64,000 nt of DNA from Fluctibacter corallii (GCF_025751585.1 NZ_JAOWKX010000004.1:1-64000), one strand, 5' to 3'. Counted from the first letter of the stretch, positions 48,556 through 57,082 are shown. The notes: generated by a model not told the origin, from the sequence alone. A program made the numbers and translations.

Positions 48556-49329
48556 ATGAAAATAGATAATAGAAAATTGAGCAGAACTTGGGGGGAACTA
48601 ATGAGTGTTCCCTTTTTAGAAATACTCCAAGAGAAGCTACCCTCCATTGGATTCTGCAATACTATTAAGATCGACTACGAGTCTGGATTCATAGAATTCG
48701 TTAGGGATATTGCTGATATAGAGCTTGTCCTTGGGTTAGCGCCTTGTAGCAGTTCAAAAGGTGAGATGGAGTTTTCAGTACAAATTGGATTTGATTCAAA
48801 AACCCTAAAAGAAACTTTAGATCTTATTAAGCCTTGGGAATGCAATCCTGAGTTCGCAACCTTTCATGTTGATAGGAGTTTGCCAAAAGAGAGAGTAGCA
48901 AATTTGAATTTCTATTTGCTGATTAATTCATTTGATGACCTAAATTGCCCTTCCACTTTTACCCTCACACCCAGCAGTTATATTGAAGAAGTTGAAACGT
49001 TATTGGAGCTTTTACGTTTCTCTTTGGAAAACTGTGTACTTGAACTATCTAGTGCGAGCACGTTATCAAACGAATTGGTTAATTTAGCCCAATCTGGACT
49101 GAATAGGACAAATTACGGACTAAGTTCTTCTAATGCAATAGTCCATGCTGCTCTGTTATTAGATGCAGAAGGTGACAAAGAAAAAGCGATGGAATTGTTG
49201 GGTGAAGGACTGAAATTAGAATTAGAATCGAATAACCGAACATGGGGTTTTGACAAAAAAGAATTGGAAATATCTAATCAGATAACACTATGTCAGTTTG
49301 ATAAATATATACGGTATGTAAAGCAGTGA
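48556..49329 (+). CDS. Probable immunity protein of the RHS nuclease tip
   Basis: I do not recognise this 257-residue protein by family. It has no signal peptide, is acidic and leucine-rich, and has helical segments near the end (SNAIVHAALLLDAEGDKEKAMELLGEGLKLELES), a tetratricopeptide-like unit. It starts 19 bases after the RHS stop, the standard position for a cognate immunity gene, and is cytoplasmic as expected for protection against a nuclease. The ATG at 48601 is an alternative start with a better ribosome site (GGGGGAACTA). It is followed directly by the shared hairpin repeat. Immunity is inferred from position. Confidence 0.7.
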   Translation: MKIDNRKLSRTWGELMSVPFLEILQEKLPSIGFCNTIKIDYESGFIEFVRDIADIELVLGLAPCSSSKGEMEFSVQIGFDSKTLKETLDLIKPWECNPEFATFHVDRSLPKERVANLNFYLLINSFDDLNCPSTFTLTPSSYIEEVETLLELLRFSLENCVLELSSASTLSNELVNLAQSGLNRTNYGLSSSNAIVHAALLLDAEGDKEKAMELLGEGLKLELESNNRTWGFDKKELEISNQITLCQFDKYIRYVKQ

Positions 49330-49355
49330 TTAAGATTTAAATCGTTTCTGAGTCA

Positions 49356-49419
49356 TTGAAACCAAACCCGCTCCGGCGGGTTTTGCATTTCTGGAGGGCG
49401 CGAATTGTTGTTGGTGTTG
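49356..49419 (+). repeat. Hairpin-terminator repeat, copy 1
   Basis: A 64-base unit with AAACCCGC-TCCG-GCGGGTTT hairpin then TTGCATTTCTGGAGG. Copy 2 at 52379-52442 is identical except for one base, and a 33-base core recurs at 53212-53244. Each copy stands directly after a presumed immunity gene. It may end transcription and marks the right border of each toxin/immunity module. Confidence 0.85.
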
Positions 49420-49472
49420 CTACTTAGTATTTGTTTTCAAAAGTTAAGGGCGCGGTGATTGGAATAAGAAGT

Positions 49473-49511
49473 CTATTCTCATCAAAATTTGCTGTTTTTT
49501 GATGAGAATAG
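49473..49511. repeat. 15-bp perfect inverted repeat
   Basis: CTATTCTCATCAAAA and TTTTGATGAGAATAG form a 15-bp perfect stem with a 9-base loop. It has no T tract outside. It could be a REP-like element or an end of an insertion. Confidence 0.75.
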
Positions 49512-49599
49512 CAGGAGGGGCTTAGAATATAGCCAAGACACAACATATCCATTTTGATCAAAACTAGGTGGAATGGCCGGACGCTCACGTTGTATCGCT

Positions 49600-49647
49600 A
49601 GTACCGTGAATTATCTAAAAAAGGTAATTACCCTTTTTTAGGGTACT
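49600..49647. repeat. Long imperfect hairpin, REP/MITE-like
   Basis: CTAAAAAAGG pairs with CCTTTTTTAG (loop TAATTAC), and the flanking AGTACC pairs with GGTACT outside. The nested structure is not coding and lies between the immunity gene and the 46-bp repeats. Confidence 0.65.
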
Positions 49648-49734
49648 TCTTATATTTCTTAATTGATGAAGCTCATTTTGTGTGGAAGGTAAAAGATCTC
49701 GGAAAGGTATAATTCTATCTGACTACTTGCTTAA

Positions 49735-49826
49735 GAAAAAATAGGACACCCACTTCTTAAATCGGAGATTTAAAAGTCAAGAAAAAATAGGACACCCACT
49801 TCTTAAATCGGAGATTTAAAAGTCAA
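49735..49826. repeat. 46-bp direct repeat, two tandem copies
   Basis: Two perfect tandem copies (49735-49780 and 49781-49826) of a unit containing ATAGGACACCCACTTC and the hairpin TTAAATC-GGA-GATTTAA. A third identical copy lies at 52455-52500. The AATAGGACACCCAC core also begins the left end of the transposase element at 49990, which ties the repeat to that element. Confidence 0.9.
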
Positions 49827-49985
49827 AGAGGACAGTCAGATGTTGGATCGCAACTACCAGAAAATTTATACGAAAAATGGAAAAATGGACTTTTGAGCTC
49901 TGATGAGGTTCCGTGGAATTATGATAAGTCAAACTTTATGCAATCAGCAGGAAAAGGTCCGTTTATGGATGCTTTTGCTGAGTTT
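49827..49985 (+). pseudogene. Truncated duplicate of an RHS toxin tip
   Basis: This stretch is identical to 52501-52659 except for one silent base (T at 49865 vs C at 52539). It encodes RGQSDVGSQLPENLYEKW to FMDAFAEF and is cut by the transposase-element end at 49986. It therefore lacks the rest of the tip and the partner gene. It cannot be functional on its own. Confidence 0.9.
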
Positions 49986-49989
49986 AAAC

Positions 49990-50169
49990 AATAGGACACC
50001 CACTTCTCTAAATGGAGATTTAAATGCAGGTGTTCGCCGTGTTTGATTCAACGTTACAATTTTCTACTCAGGAAAATTGAATTCAGGATGTTGCGTTGAC
50101 CTATTTGGCTGGAGAGACGGCGTTATTTGGTGGTTAAAGACAAAATTCAGGCGAGTTTGAGTAGGCCAA
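49990..50169. mobile_element. Left end region of the transposase-containing element
   Basis: The stretch starts AATAGGACACCCACTTC, has the hairpin TAAAT-GGAG-ATTTA and CAATTTTC/GAAAATTG, and runs to the 3' side of the transposase gene. The same sequence recurs without a transposase at 53268-53446. It is best read as the conserved end of a RAYT-type element. Confidence 0.75.
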
Positions 50170-50213
50170 AGTGTTTTAGCTGACTATTCCACCTAACAAC
50201 GATGTTTGATTAT

Positions 50214-51212
50214 TCAGCCTGTTTGTAGCCATTGTCTGCTGGCTGATATACCATTGATATGTTTTCGTTTGGTGTGTTGGCCGAATTCTCTGAGCATGGC
50301 TTCGCCGCCTACTGCGCAGGTAAACAGACTTTCAAATTCTGTGGTGAGGGTTAACCACTGTTCGCTTTCAAGTCCGAGTCGGCTGAGAATCGGAGGTGAA
50401 TTATCATCCAGTTTGCCCCGTTTGTTGTGTCGTACCTCTTTGCCTGTGGCTTCTACGAGTTCAATATAATCGGTGAGCTGAAAAGGTAACCCCGGTGACA
50501 TAGGTTGTCTGGGGTTGCCAGCAAAAGGCATAAGCGTTTTGGGTTGCTCTCCTTTTAGTAGTGCTTTAATACGAAGGTGTATTGAGGTGTGGATAGAGGA
50601 CTCAGGAGATGTCGCCATTTTGGCGCGAATGGGATTAAGGTCCACGTAGGCCATGCAGGCGGCGAGGGCAGCTTCATCAAGCAAGGCTTGAGACTTGAAG
50701 CGCCCCTCCCAAAATCGGCCTGTACAATTGTCCTCTTTATTTGCCTCGCGTGCGATGTGTTCGTTTAGACAACGCATGAACCAACTGATGTCATGAAGGC
50801 GCTGGCGATAGACAGCAGCAATACGCTTAATCTCGTGCATAAACCACGGTGCTAAGTTTTCTTCATCTTCCTGCATGTATTGTTGCGTTAATAAGGTTCC
50901 GTTAAACAGGCGATGCCAGCGTGAAATAATTTCCTTGTCACTCAAGCTTTGCGCTTTATCTTTGTTAATATGTAAGACCACATGGGTGTGATTGCTCATG
51001 ACCGCATATGCACAGACATCGATGCAGAAAATCTTAGCTAAAAGGTGTAAGCGTTGTTCAACCCAACCGCGACGGTGTTCAAAGCATTGCCCTGAATGTT
51101 TATCCTTCCCGCATAAATACGCGCGTCTTACGCAGCGTGAAACACAATGGTAATAAGGGGTATCAATTAAACTGATTTGTTGTGAACGTGGTGTAGGCAT
51201 CCTGCCATCCAT
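50214..51212 (-). mobile_element. Y1 transposase, RAYT/IS200-like
   Basis: The 332-residue protein has the Y1 (HUH) transposase domain: CVSRCVRRAYLCG near the N-terminus, the metal motif SNHTHVVLHI, and the long helix after it that carries the catalytic Tyr in the family (HEIKRIAAVYRQR is a candidate). A family-typical GRFWEGRFKSQALLDE block follows. The C-terminal third (about 215-332) is an extension of unknown role. RAYT proteins act on short palindromic repeats, which fits the hairpin repeats around it. It is intact, with no frameshift. Confidence 0.9.
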
Positions 51213-51264
51213 GTGAATTCCGTTTTTACTAGTGTAAAGAATCTATAAATTTTTGTAGTCTAGT

Positions 51265-51933
51265 TTGTGGGTGTCTTGTGTTTCTGCTTTTGGAAAAACT
51301 CCTGTTGGTAGGATTGTTGGTTCAGCTATGGTCGGCGGAACGATCTCTAAGTTAACTGGAGGCAAGTTCGCTAATGGGGCATTAACTTCGGCATTTGCAG
51401 CTTTGTTGAGGGCAGATTGGGGGGATAAAAGCAACAAGTCTGTCGCTAACAATAAATTTAACCAAAATGACAAAGCAGCCTTTGATAAAGATCTAGAAAC
51501 TTTGAACCACAAAGTTACTAGGCAACAAGGGTTTGGTTCTTCTGATGAAGCTGCCGAATGGTTACACGACAATGCTCACGATTTATCCGTTAAATACAAT
51601 GCTGAAGTTGGTGCAAAAATATACGAGCAATCGGATGGTACTTTTGCTGTTGGAAAAGTTGTTACTAATTACCACAGTGAAAGGGTTTCTTTAGGACCTT
51701 CATCGTGGATTGGAAATGTTCACAGCACTTGGCATTCACATGGAACTAGCTTTGTTTCCAAAGGATATATTTACAGTTTTACGAATTTTTCACCACAGGA
51801 TGTAAAAACTACGAATTTCTATAATTTTGGATATATGAGTACAACAGATATTAGGCCAACGAAGGATTACCTATTTCGGATTCCCGGCGGTGGTACTAAT
51901 GCGGATAAATGTATAGTAGGTTCAACTTGCTGA
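51265..51933 (+). pseudogene. Displaced RHS toxin tip with DUF4329-like (JAB-like) domain
   Basis: The frame opens at 51259 just past the transposase element and lacks a normal start and any RHS core. It begins with GGTISKLTGGKFANGALT, the same junction found in the intact RHS tip at 47938-48000 (nucleotides differ mostly at third positions). The C-terminal domain has HSTWHSHG and then FSPQD, like the HxH...SxxD metal motif of JAB proteins and DUF4329, a domain often at RHS C-termini. It is a toxin reservoir module or a decayed remnant. It is followed after 16 bases by a partner gene. Confidence 0.8.
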
Positions 51934-51949
51934 TAGTGGAGAATGCCAA

Positions 51950-52345
51950 GTGAAAAAGCTCATTTTTAGTTTCATATGTTTGTTTGTATCTTTCATTAGC
52001 AATGCAGAATTCATTGATCATGTTCAGGTATCTTTGACTAAGCTCACTGTTTTCCCTGAAAAGTTTGAAGCTAAGGTGATAATAGCCTCAGGGGTACTTG
52101 TAGTTAAAACAGGTGAGCCACCTATTCTTCATTTTAGTTATGATACATTCAGATCGAATACACCAGACCATATTGTCTTAAATTCATTTCCTTCAGAGGT
52201 TGAAAGCAAGGCTCTTGAACATTGCAATGATGGGTGCTACGCGTCTGTAATAGGAAAGTTCGAGTATTCGAAATATAATTCTCCTATGGATTTTATCGGC
52301 TTTATGGATAGCGTTAAAAAAATTGTTTTTTGGGAAAAGAAATAG
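51950..52345 (+). CDS. Exported partner (putative immunity) of the DUF4329-like tip
   Basis: The 131-residue protein has a signal peptide (MKKLIFSFICLFVSFISNA) and a small beta-rich body with two Cys (EHCNDGCYASV), suggesting a periplasmic disulphide protein. The start is GTG with GGAG upstream. It lies 16 bases after the orphan tip, as immunity genes do, and is followed by hairpin repeat copy 2. An exported immunity protein would imply that the toxin acts in the periplasm. No family is recognised. Confidence 0.7.
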   Translation: MKKLIFSFICLFVSFISNAEFIDHVQVSLTKLTVFPEKFEAKVIIASGVLVVKTGEPPILHFSYDTFRSNTPDHIVLNSFPSEVESKALEHCNDGCYASVIGKFEYSKYNSPMDFIGFMDSVKKIVFWEKK

Positions 52346-52378
52346 AAGATAAATGAATTAATGGTCATCCATCGCAAA

Positions 52379-52442
52379 TTGAAACCAAACCCGCTCCGGC
52401 GGGTTTTGCATTTCTGGAGGGGGCGAATTGTTGTTGGTGTTG
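52379..52442 (+). repeat. Hairpin-terminator repeat, copy 2
   Basis: Matches copy 1 (49356-49419) at 63 of 64 bases and follows the exported partner gene by 33 bases. Confidence 0.88.
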
Positions 52443-52454
52443 TTCCAAAAAATA

Positions 52455-52500
52455 GAAAAAATAGGACACCCACTTCTTAAATCGGAGATTTAAAAGTCAA
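52455..52500. repeat. 46-bp repeat, third copy
   Basis: Identical to the two tandem copies at 49735-49826. It directly precedes the complete second orphan tip, as it does the truncated one. Confidence 0.9.
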
Positions 52501-52812
52501 AGAGGACAGTCAGATGTTGGATCGCAACTACCAGAAAACTTATACGAAAAATGGAAAAATGGACTTTTGAGCTCTGATGAGGTTCCGTGGAATTATGATA
52601 AGTCAAACTTTATGCAATCAGCAGGAAAAGGTCCGTTTATGGATGCTTTTGCTGAGTTTCACGATGGCTTGCACGATTTTGCATTTATTCCAGATGATCA
52701 GGTATCACTAATACTTACTATGCTTCCTTCCTACGCTGTAACAGTATTGGCTGCTGCCCAACCATATTCGCATTATTATTATGTCGATTATTTAGATGGT
52801 AGAGGTTCATGA
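52465..52812 (+). pseudogene. Displaced RHS toxin tip fragment 2
   Basis: The frame is open from a TAG at 52462 and reads RGQSDVGSQLPENLYEKW, then KSNFMQSAGKGPFMDAFAEF, HDGLHDFAFIPDDQVSLILT and ends YYYVDYLDGRGS. There is no ATG near the 5' end; a TTG at 52567 gives an 81-residue product. It resembles the last part of an RHS toxin tip (FHDGLHD may be a catalytic-like motif) but I cannot name the domain. The stop overlaps the next gene (ATGATGA), so the two were built as one unit. Confidence 0.7.
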
Positions 52813-53207
52813 TGAAAACTATTTCAAAGGTTTTGCTTGCGTCAGCAACTTGTTTTCTCTTTTCCTGTGCAGCAGGACATGAAGACTTTATTGACTTGAG
52901 AAATAACCTTGATGTTGGTCGAGAAATAATGTTTAAGGCTAGCCCTGATAGATTTTCCAGAGCAGGTGAATTTATTCGAGGGAATTATGTAATTGCAGGT
53001 GAAGGTCTTTTGAATATTACTAAAAACGCAGAAGGTAAACTTGTTTATCATGTGTTTGTACAAGAGATATTGCCTAATACAAGAATGGAAAAAGAATGGG
53101 TTGGTAAATGCTTGATTTACTACATTGTCGATCCCGAAACTTATATTGTTCAAGATTGGGGATTTGACGAAGGTGGGAATCCTTTAAGTTGCAGAACATT
53201 CACTTAA
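52812..53207 (+). CDS. Putative lipoprotein, immunity candidate of tip 2
   Basis: The 131-residue protein has a lipoprotein signal peptide (lipobox LFSC near residue 19). The mature part is beta-rich (NYVIAGEGLLNITKNAEGKLVYHVFV) with Cys near the end (KCLIYYIVD, LSCRTFT). Two ATG codons are possible (52809 and 52812); AGAGG is six bases before the second. It overlaps the stop of orphan tip 2 and is followed by hairpin repeat copy 3, the same arrangement as the other two partner genes. Membrane-anchored immunity would fit an envelope-acting toxin. Function inferred from position. Confidence 0.7.
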   Translation: MKTISKVLLASATCFLFSCAAGHEDFIDLRNNLDVGREIMFKASPDRFSRAGEFIRGNYVIAGEGLLNITKNAEGKLVYHVFVQEILPNTRMEKEWVGKCLIYYIVDPETYIVQDWGFDEGGNPLSCRTFT

Positions 53208-53211
53208 AAAT

Positions 53212-53244
53212 TTGAAACCAAACCCGCTCCGGCGGGTTTTGCAT
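53212..53244 (+). repeat. Hairpin-terminator repeat, copy 3 (short)
   Basis: The 33-base hairpin core of copies 1 and 2 recurs here, four bases after the lipoprotein stop; homology stops after TTGCAT. Confidence 0.85.
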
Positions 53245-53267
53245 CCAATATACTGAGCAGTGGGAAA

Positions 53268-53446
53268 AATAGTACACCCACTTCTTAAACCAGAGATTTA
53301 AATGCAGGTGTTCGCCGTGTTTGATCCAACGTTACAATTTTCTACTCAGGAAAATTGAATTCAGGATGTAGCATAGCCTATTTGACTGGAGAGTCGGTTT
53401 TATTTGATAGTTAAAGGCAATATTCAGGCGAGTTTGAGTAGGCCAA
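53268..53446. mobile_element. Transposase-less relic of the RAYT element end
   Basis: This is a diverged copy of 49990-50169 (AATAG-ACACCCACTTCT, then ATGCAGGTGTTCGCCGTG and AGTTTGAGTAGGCCAA) with no transposase attached. The stretch from here to 53700 contains no gene. Confidence 0.8.
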
Positions 53447-53700
53447 GTAGATGGTGCCGGTGTTTTCAAGTTGAATGGAATCGTCTGATATTCTTCTGGT
53501 TCTGTTCTGATGTTGCTGTGGCAAGACGCCCTTTTTTAGATCAATAATGTAGCATGCCACCCGTAGCAAGTTTATCCCCTAAACTTTCTTATCTCAGTCA
53601 TGTACGGACGATGAAAAATAGACTGTCTTCACGTTTTTATCTTTAGTTGAATAAATATTCACGGTGTATATAATTTCGCCTTTTTTAAAAGGAAGCTGTA

Positions 53701-54279
53701 ATGAAACTGATGCTTTTTATTGCAATGGCAATCTTGTCTGCAGGAAGTGTGGCAGGGCAAGTTAATCATCTTGATATTAATGGGAATGTGGTCACTTTTA
53801 CCACAACTACTGGCAAGTCTCATACGTTACCGTCGTGCGCCACTGACGCTGACAAGCAAAAGTGGGCGATTAGCTTGGACGATGCGAAAGGCAGAGCCAT
53901 GTATTCTCTTCTTATTACTAGCTTAACCAGCTCATTAACGGTTAATGTAGAAAGTGCAAACGCGTGTGTCGAAGGGCAAGGGATTGAACGAGCGGGGAGA
54001 ATTTGGACGTCACCTAATATGGGCGGTCAAGCCTCTGTCGCCACAAAGGAAATCCTAAAAACCGTTGGGTATGCTTATTTTGCACTTCAAGGTGGGCAGC
54101 CTAGCTGCCAAATAAAAGCATCTTCAAAGGATGATAGCGGGAATGATTATATTGCATCTGCTGGTGGATTTTGTTCCTGTAAATCTGGCGCCAGAGATGT
54201 TTACGAAAAATATGGCGACGGCAGTGTAGATGGGCTGTTTAAATGTGTACTCGCCGTTAAAGTACCCGTTGTGTCATAA
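53701..54279 (+). CDS. Small secreted protein, paralogue of the gene at 63598
   Basis: The 192 residues have a signal peptide (MKLMLFIAMAILSAGSVAGQ). The mature N-terminal part contains HTLPSC, SLDDAKGRAMYSLLITSL and VNVESANACVEGQGIERAG. The same frame (HTLPEC, SLNNPDGRALYSLLMYAM, PAHDCKVVGKVERAKG) occurs in the protein starting at 63598. Cys pairs suggest disulphides. The form recalls small exported beta-barrel domains such as AB5-type B subunits, but I could not verify this. AAAAGGAAG precedes the ATG. It lies just before a giant cadherin-like gene on the same strand and may be its partner. Confidence 0.8.
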   Translation: MKLMLFIAMAILSAGSVAGQVNHLDINGNVVTFTTTTGKSHTLPSCATDADKQKWAISLDDAKGRAMYSLLITSLTSSLTVNVESANACVEGQGIERAGRIWTSPNMGGQASVATKEILKTVGYAYFALQGGQPSCQIKASSKDDSGNDYIASAGGFCSCKSGARDVYEKYGDGSVDGLFKCVLAVKVPVVS

Positions 54280-54360
54280 GTTTACATCACATCTAATTTT
54301 CCTATTTTGCTGTGCTTAACAGGATGCACTTAGCTACTTTTCATTAATGGATTTCTTCTG

Positions 54361-57033
54361 ATGTTGCGACTTCCTCTATTTTTTCTTTTTCTGTGTCTAT
54401 CGACGTTATCTACTGCGTTTGCAAATGGGTGGTACGGCGCTTTGCATGTCTACATTAATATGGAAGAAGATAATGCCCCTCAAATGCGCTTGTCCAATAC
54501 CGTGTCTGTGAGTCAAGCGGGAAATGTTATTTACACGTGGGAGGGCAGCTTTGCCGCGTACAATGTGGAGCTATTTTCTGGTGGAGTATGGCAAAGAGTG
54601 GCTTCAAGCATTTCGCAGCAGAGTGTTGTTCTTCCTGTTAATGTAGAGGGACGGTATAAAGTACGTATTAATGGATGCATCAGAGAACAATGCAGCGAAT
54701 TCATAGTATCTGAAGAATTCAACGTCGATTTCTCCGTTTTTGCCGTTGCCGACGACATAGGCGTTGCTGGAGAAATCAAAACTCATTCACTTTTTATACT
54801 CGACAATGACTTTGATCATGCTGAAGAGACGTTTCAGATTCATGGGATAACCTCTTTACCTCAGAGCGGGAACGTCGCACTCTCTGCGAACGCCAAATCA
54901 GTACTTTATAATGCCAACGCCACCCTATGCGAGTCACAAGATGAGATTGTTGATCAGTTTGGGTATACAGTGATCAATGCTAAAGGGGATATATCAGAAC
55001 CTGCTACCGTTACCGTGCACGTAGCTTGCTCCAGTACTATTATCGCCCAAAACGATCGCGTAGGTTTTTATGTCGGTGAGCCAATCACGTTTTCTGTTGT
55101 GAATAATGATATCGATTCTCGTGGAAGACGGTTGTTCGTAAAACAAATTTCGTCCCAGCCAATACTCGAGGGCTTGTCGCTCAAAGACAATGTATTTACC
55201 TATACATCCACCAAATGTAACGACGAGACAGTGAGTTATAATGTTGAAAACGACATTGGCGACACCGCACAAGCAAGTGTTGAACTGTATTGTAAAAACC
55301 CATATGCACGCGATGATTTTGCGACCGTTTACGTGGGAGATTCGGTAGATATTAATTTAGTGGCTAATGATATTGATCCTGGTGGAGAATCGCTTGTTTT
55401 CTATGGTCTAAAAAGCATTCCCTATCATGGCCATTTTTCTCCGCTTTCCGATGGTAGCGGCATTCGATATGCGGCATACAGCGCAGCATGCGGAGAGGCG
55501 GGATTTATTGAGGAAACATTTCAATATCGCGCATTGAATGCGAAAAACAAATACACAAACAGAGCAAATGTGACGGTGAGGGTATTATGTGATAGCTGGC
55601 CAATTGCTGAGAATGACAGTGTCGCATACTTGGTTAATCAAGCGCTTAAAGTGCCTGTGCTTGCAAACGATTATGACCCGAAAGACAGCGTAATTAGAAT
55701 TGGAAATATTACTCAACCCGAACATGGAACTGTGCGTAAAATTCGTGCTTCACAAGTAAAACCTGAATATCTACTCTACGAACCTGCTGCCGATAGGTGT
55801 GTACCTGATACTTTCCAATACACGGTGTTTAATGGCTTAAATCGAGAATCAGAGTTGGCCACGGTAACGTTATCTTGTAAGAATGATGGCAGTCCTATTG
55901 CAGTGAGTGATTACTATGAATTGACACAAGGTGAGTCATTTGTTGAAAAACTGATTGAAAATGACGCTGATCCTAATGGCCTTCAACTCAGGGTAGAAGG
56001 CTTGAGCAGCCTAGCTTGGGGGCGCTGGGAGTTAGGAGGTCAACATCGTGGGTTTTTAAGTTACGCTCACGATACTCCACAATGCGATGAAAATGGCGTG
56101 TTCTATGATCGTTTTTCCTATCGCGCCACCAACAGTGTTGGACAAAACAGTAATGTCGCACTCATTACCGTTAAGGTCAGATGCAGTGCATATCCTGTTG
56201 CAAATGATGACAGCCCAGAATTTTTAAAAGGCAAACCTGTCACTTTCCGCCCACTAGACAATGACAAAGATCCGTCTAATAAGCATGTTACGTTCAACGA
56301 AATCGTCAGAGATGTCAATTTTGGAACGCTGATAAATCATGGTGACGGACAATTTACTTATACACCTAACGCGACAGATGTGTGTAAAGATGATGCCTTC
56401 ACTTACACGATTGTCAGCCAAGCTGGTAAAGTATCAAGGCAAGCTACAGTAAAGTTAAACTGTGTGTTCGACAGGCCTATTGCAAATGATGATTACGCTG
56501 AAGTTAATGAGAACGGCACGGTATATATCCCTATTTTAGAGAATGACGAAGAGCCATTTGGAGCGCCTCTTTACGTGTACGGCACGACCGACTTACCGTT
56601 TTTTGGTTGGCACGAAGTGATCGATAATGGCCAACGCTTTAAGTATACCCACCAAAGCCACCATGGTACATGTGATGAAAGTCGAACGTTATTGGAAGTT
56701 TTGACCTATGAAGCAAGAAGTGAAAATGGTGCTTCGAATCCAGCGAAAATTACGGTGCGTATATTGTGTACTGCATTTAAAACGACCGCCGAAGAAGCAT
56801 TGGTGGGACAACCATTTGAGCTTCGTTGGAGTTTGGGCGCACTAGAGCGCTGTTCATCTGAGTTAATTCCTGGTGAATTTAGCGGTAGTGGCAGTCGAAC
56901 TGTCGCGATATATACGCCCGTCACAGCCGTACCATTTATCTGTCAAAGCGAGACAACAAATATTGTACGAAGAGAAAAGCTAATCCTTTCTGTGAAAAAA
57001 CTCCCAGCCGTTAAACTTCACTATCAACAGTAA
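54361..57033 (+). CDS. Giant exported cadherin-like repeat protein A
   Basis: The 890 residues start with a signal peptide (to about 22, LSTAFA), then one FN3/Ig-like domain (about 40-120) and seven cadherin-like repeats of about 95 residues. Each has ANDD or similar, LxNDxDP, GxVxxxxxG and ends V-x-C; a second Cys lies near the middle, so each probably holds a disulphide. The C-terminal 85 residues (GQPFELRWSLGALERCS, SGSGSR, PFICQSE) form an Ig-like domain ending VKKLPAVKLHYQQ, shared with proteins B and C. No anchor is visible, so it is secreted or held by another protein. Ribosome site is weak. Confidence 0.85.
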   Translation: MLRLPLFFLFLCLSTLSTAFANGWYGALHVYINMEEDNAPQMRLSNTVSVSQAGNVIYTWEGSFAAYNVELFSGGVWQRVASSISQQSVVLPVNVEGRYKVRINGCIREQCSEFIVSEEFNVDFSVFAVADDIGVAGEIKTHSLFILDNDFDHAEETFQIHGITSLPQSGNVALSANAKSVLYNANATLCESQDEIVDQFGYTVINAKGDISEPATVTVHVACSSTIIAQNDRVGFYVGEPITFSVVNNDIDSRGRRLFVKQISSQPILEGLSLKDNVFTYTSTKCNDETVSYNVENDIGDTAQASVELYCKNPYARDDFATVYVGDSVDINLVANDIDPGGESLVFYGLKSIPYHGHFSPLSDGSGIRYAAYSAACGEAGFIEETFQYRALNAKNKYTNRANVTVRVLCDSWPIAENDSVAYLVNQALKVPVLANDYDPKDSVIRIGNITQPEHGTVRKIRASQVKPEYLLYEPAADRCVPDTFQYTVFNGLNRESELATVTLSCKNDGSPIAVSDYYELTQGESFVEKLIENDADPNGLQLRVEGLSSLAWGRWELGGQHRGFLSYAHDTPQCDENGVFYDRFSYRATNSVGQNSNVALITVKVRCSAYPVANDDSPEFLKGKPVTFRPLDNDKDPSNKHVTFNEIVRDVNFGTLINHGDGQFTYTPNATDVCKDDAFTYTIVSQAGKVSRQATVKLNCVFDRPIANDDYAEVNENGTVYIPILENDEEPFGAPLYVYGTTDLPFFGWHEVIDNGQRFKYTHQSHHGTCDESRTLLEVLTYEARSENGASNPAKITVRILCTAFKTTAEEALVGQPFELRWSLGALERCSSELIPGEFSGSGSRTVAIYTPVTAVPFICQSETTNIVRREKLILSVKKLPAVKLHYQQ

Positions 57034-57082
57034 ACCGTAGGCTGGGCTTCTTAAGGCTTCAGCCAAAAAACAAAACAATAAA

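Noticed and set aside
49735..49826. CRISPR-like short repeat array
   Set aside because: The two 46-bp copies are immediately tandem with no spacers, and the third is 2.6 kb away; no cas genes are present.
51243..51572. Minus-strand frame opposite the first orphan tip
   Set aside because: It mirrors the coding frame of the orphan tip, which has clear RHS-tip homology.
49356..53244. Integron attC-like sites for the hairpin repeats
   Set aside because: The hairpin has a short GC-rich stem then T-rich sequence as in a terminator, without the R/L boxes of attC, and no integron integrase is visible.
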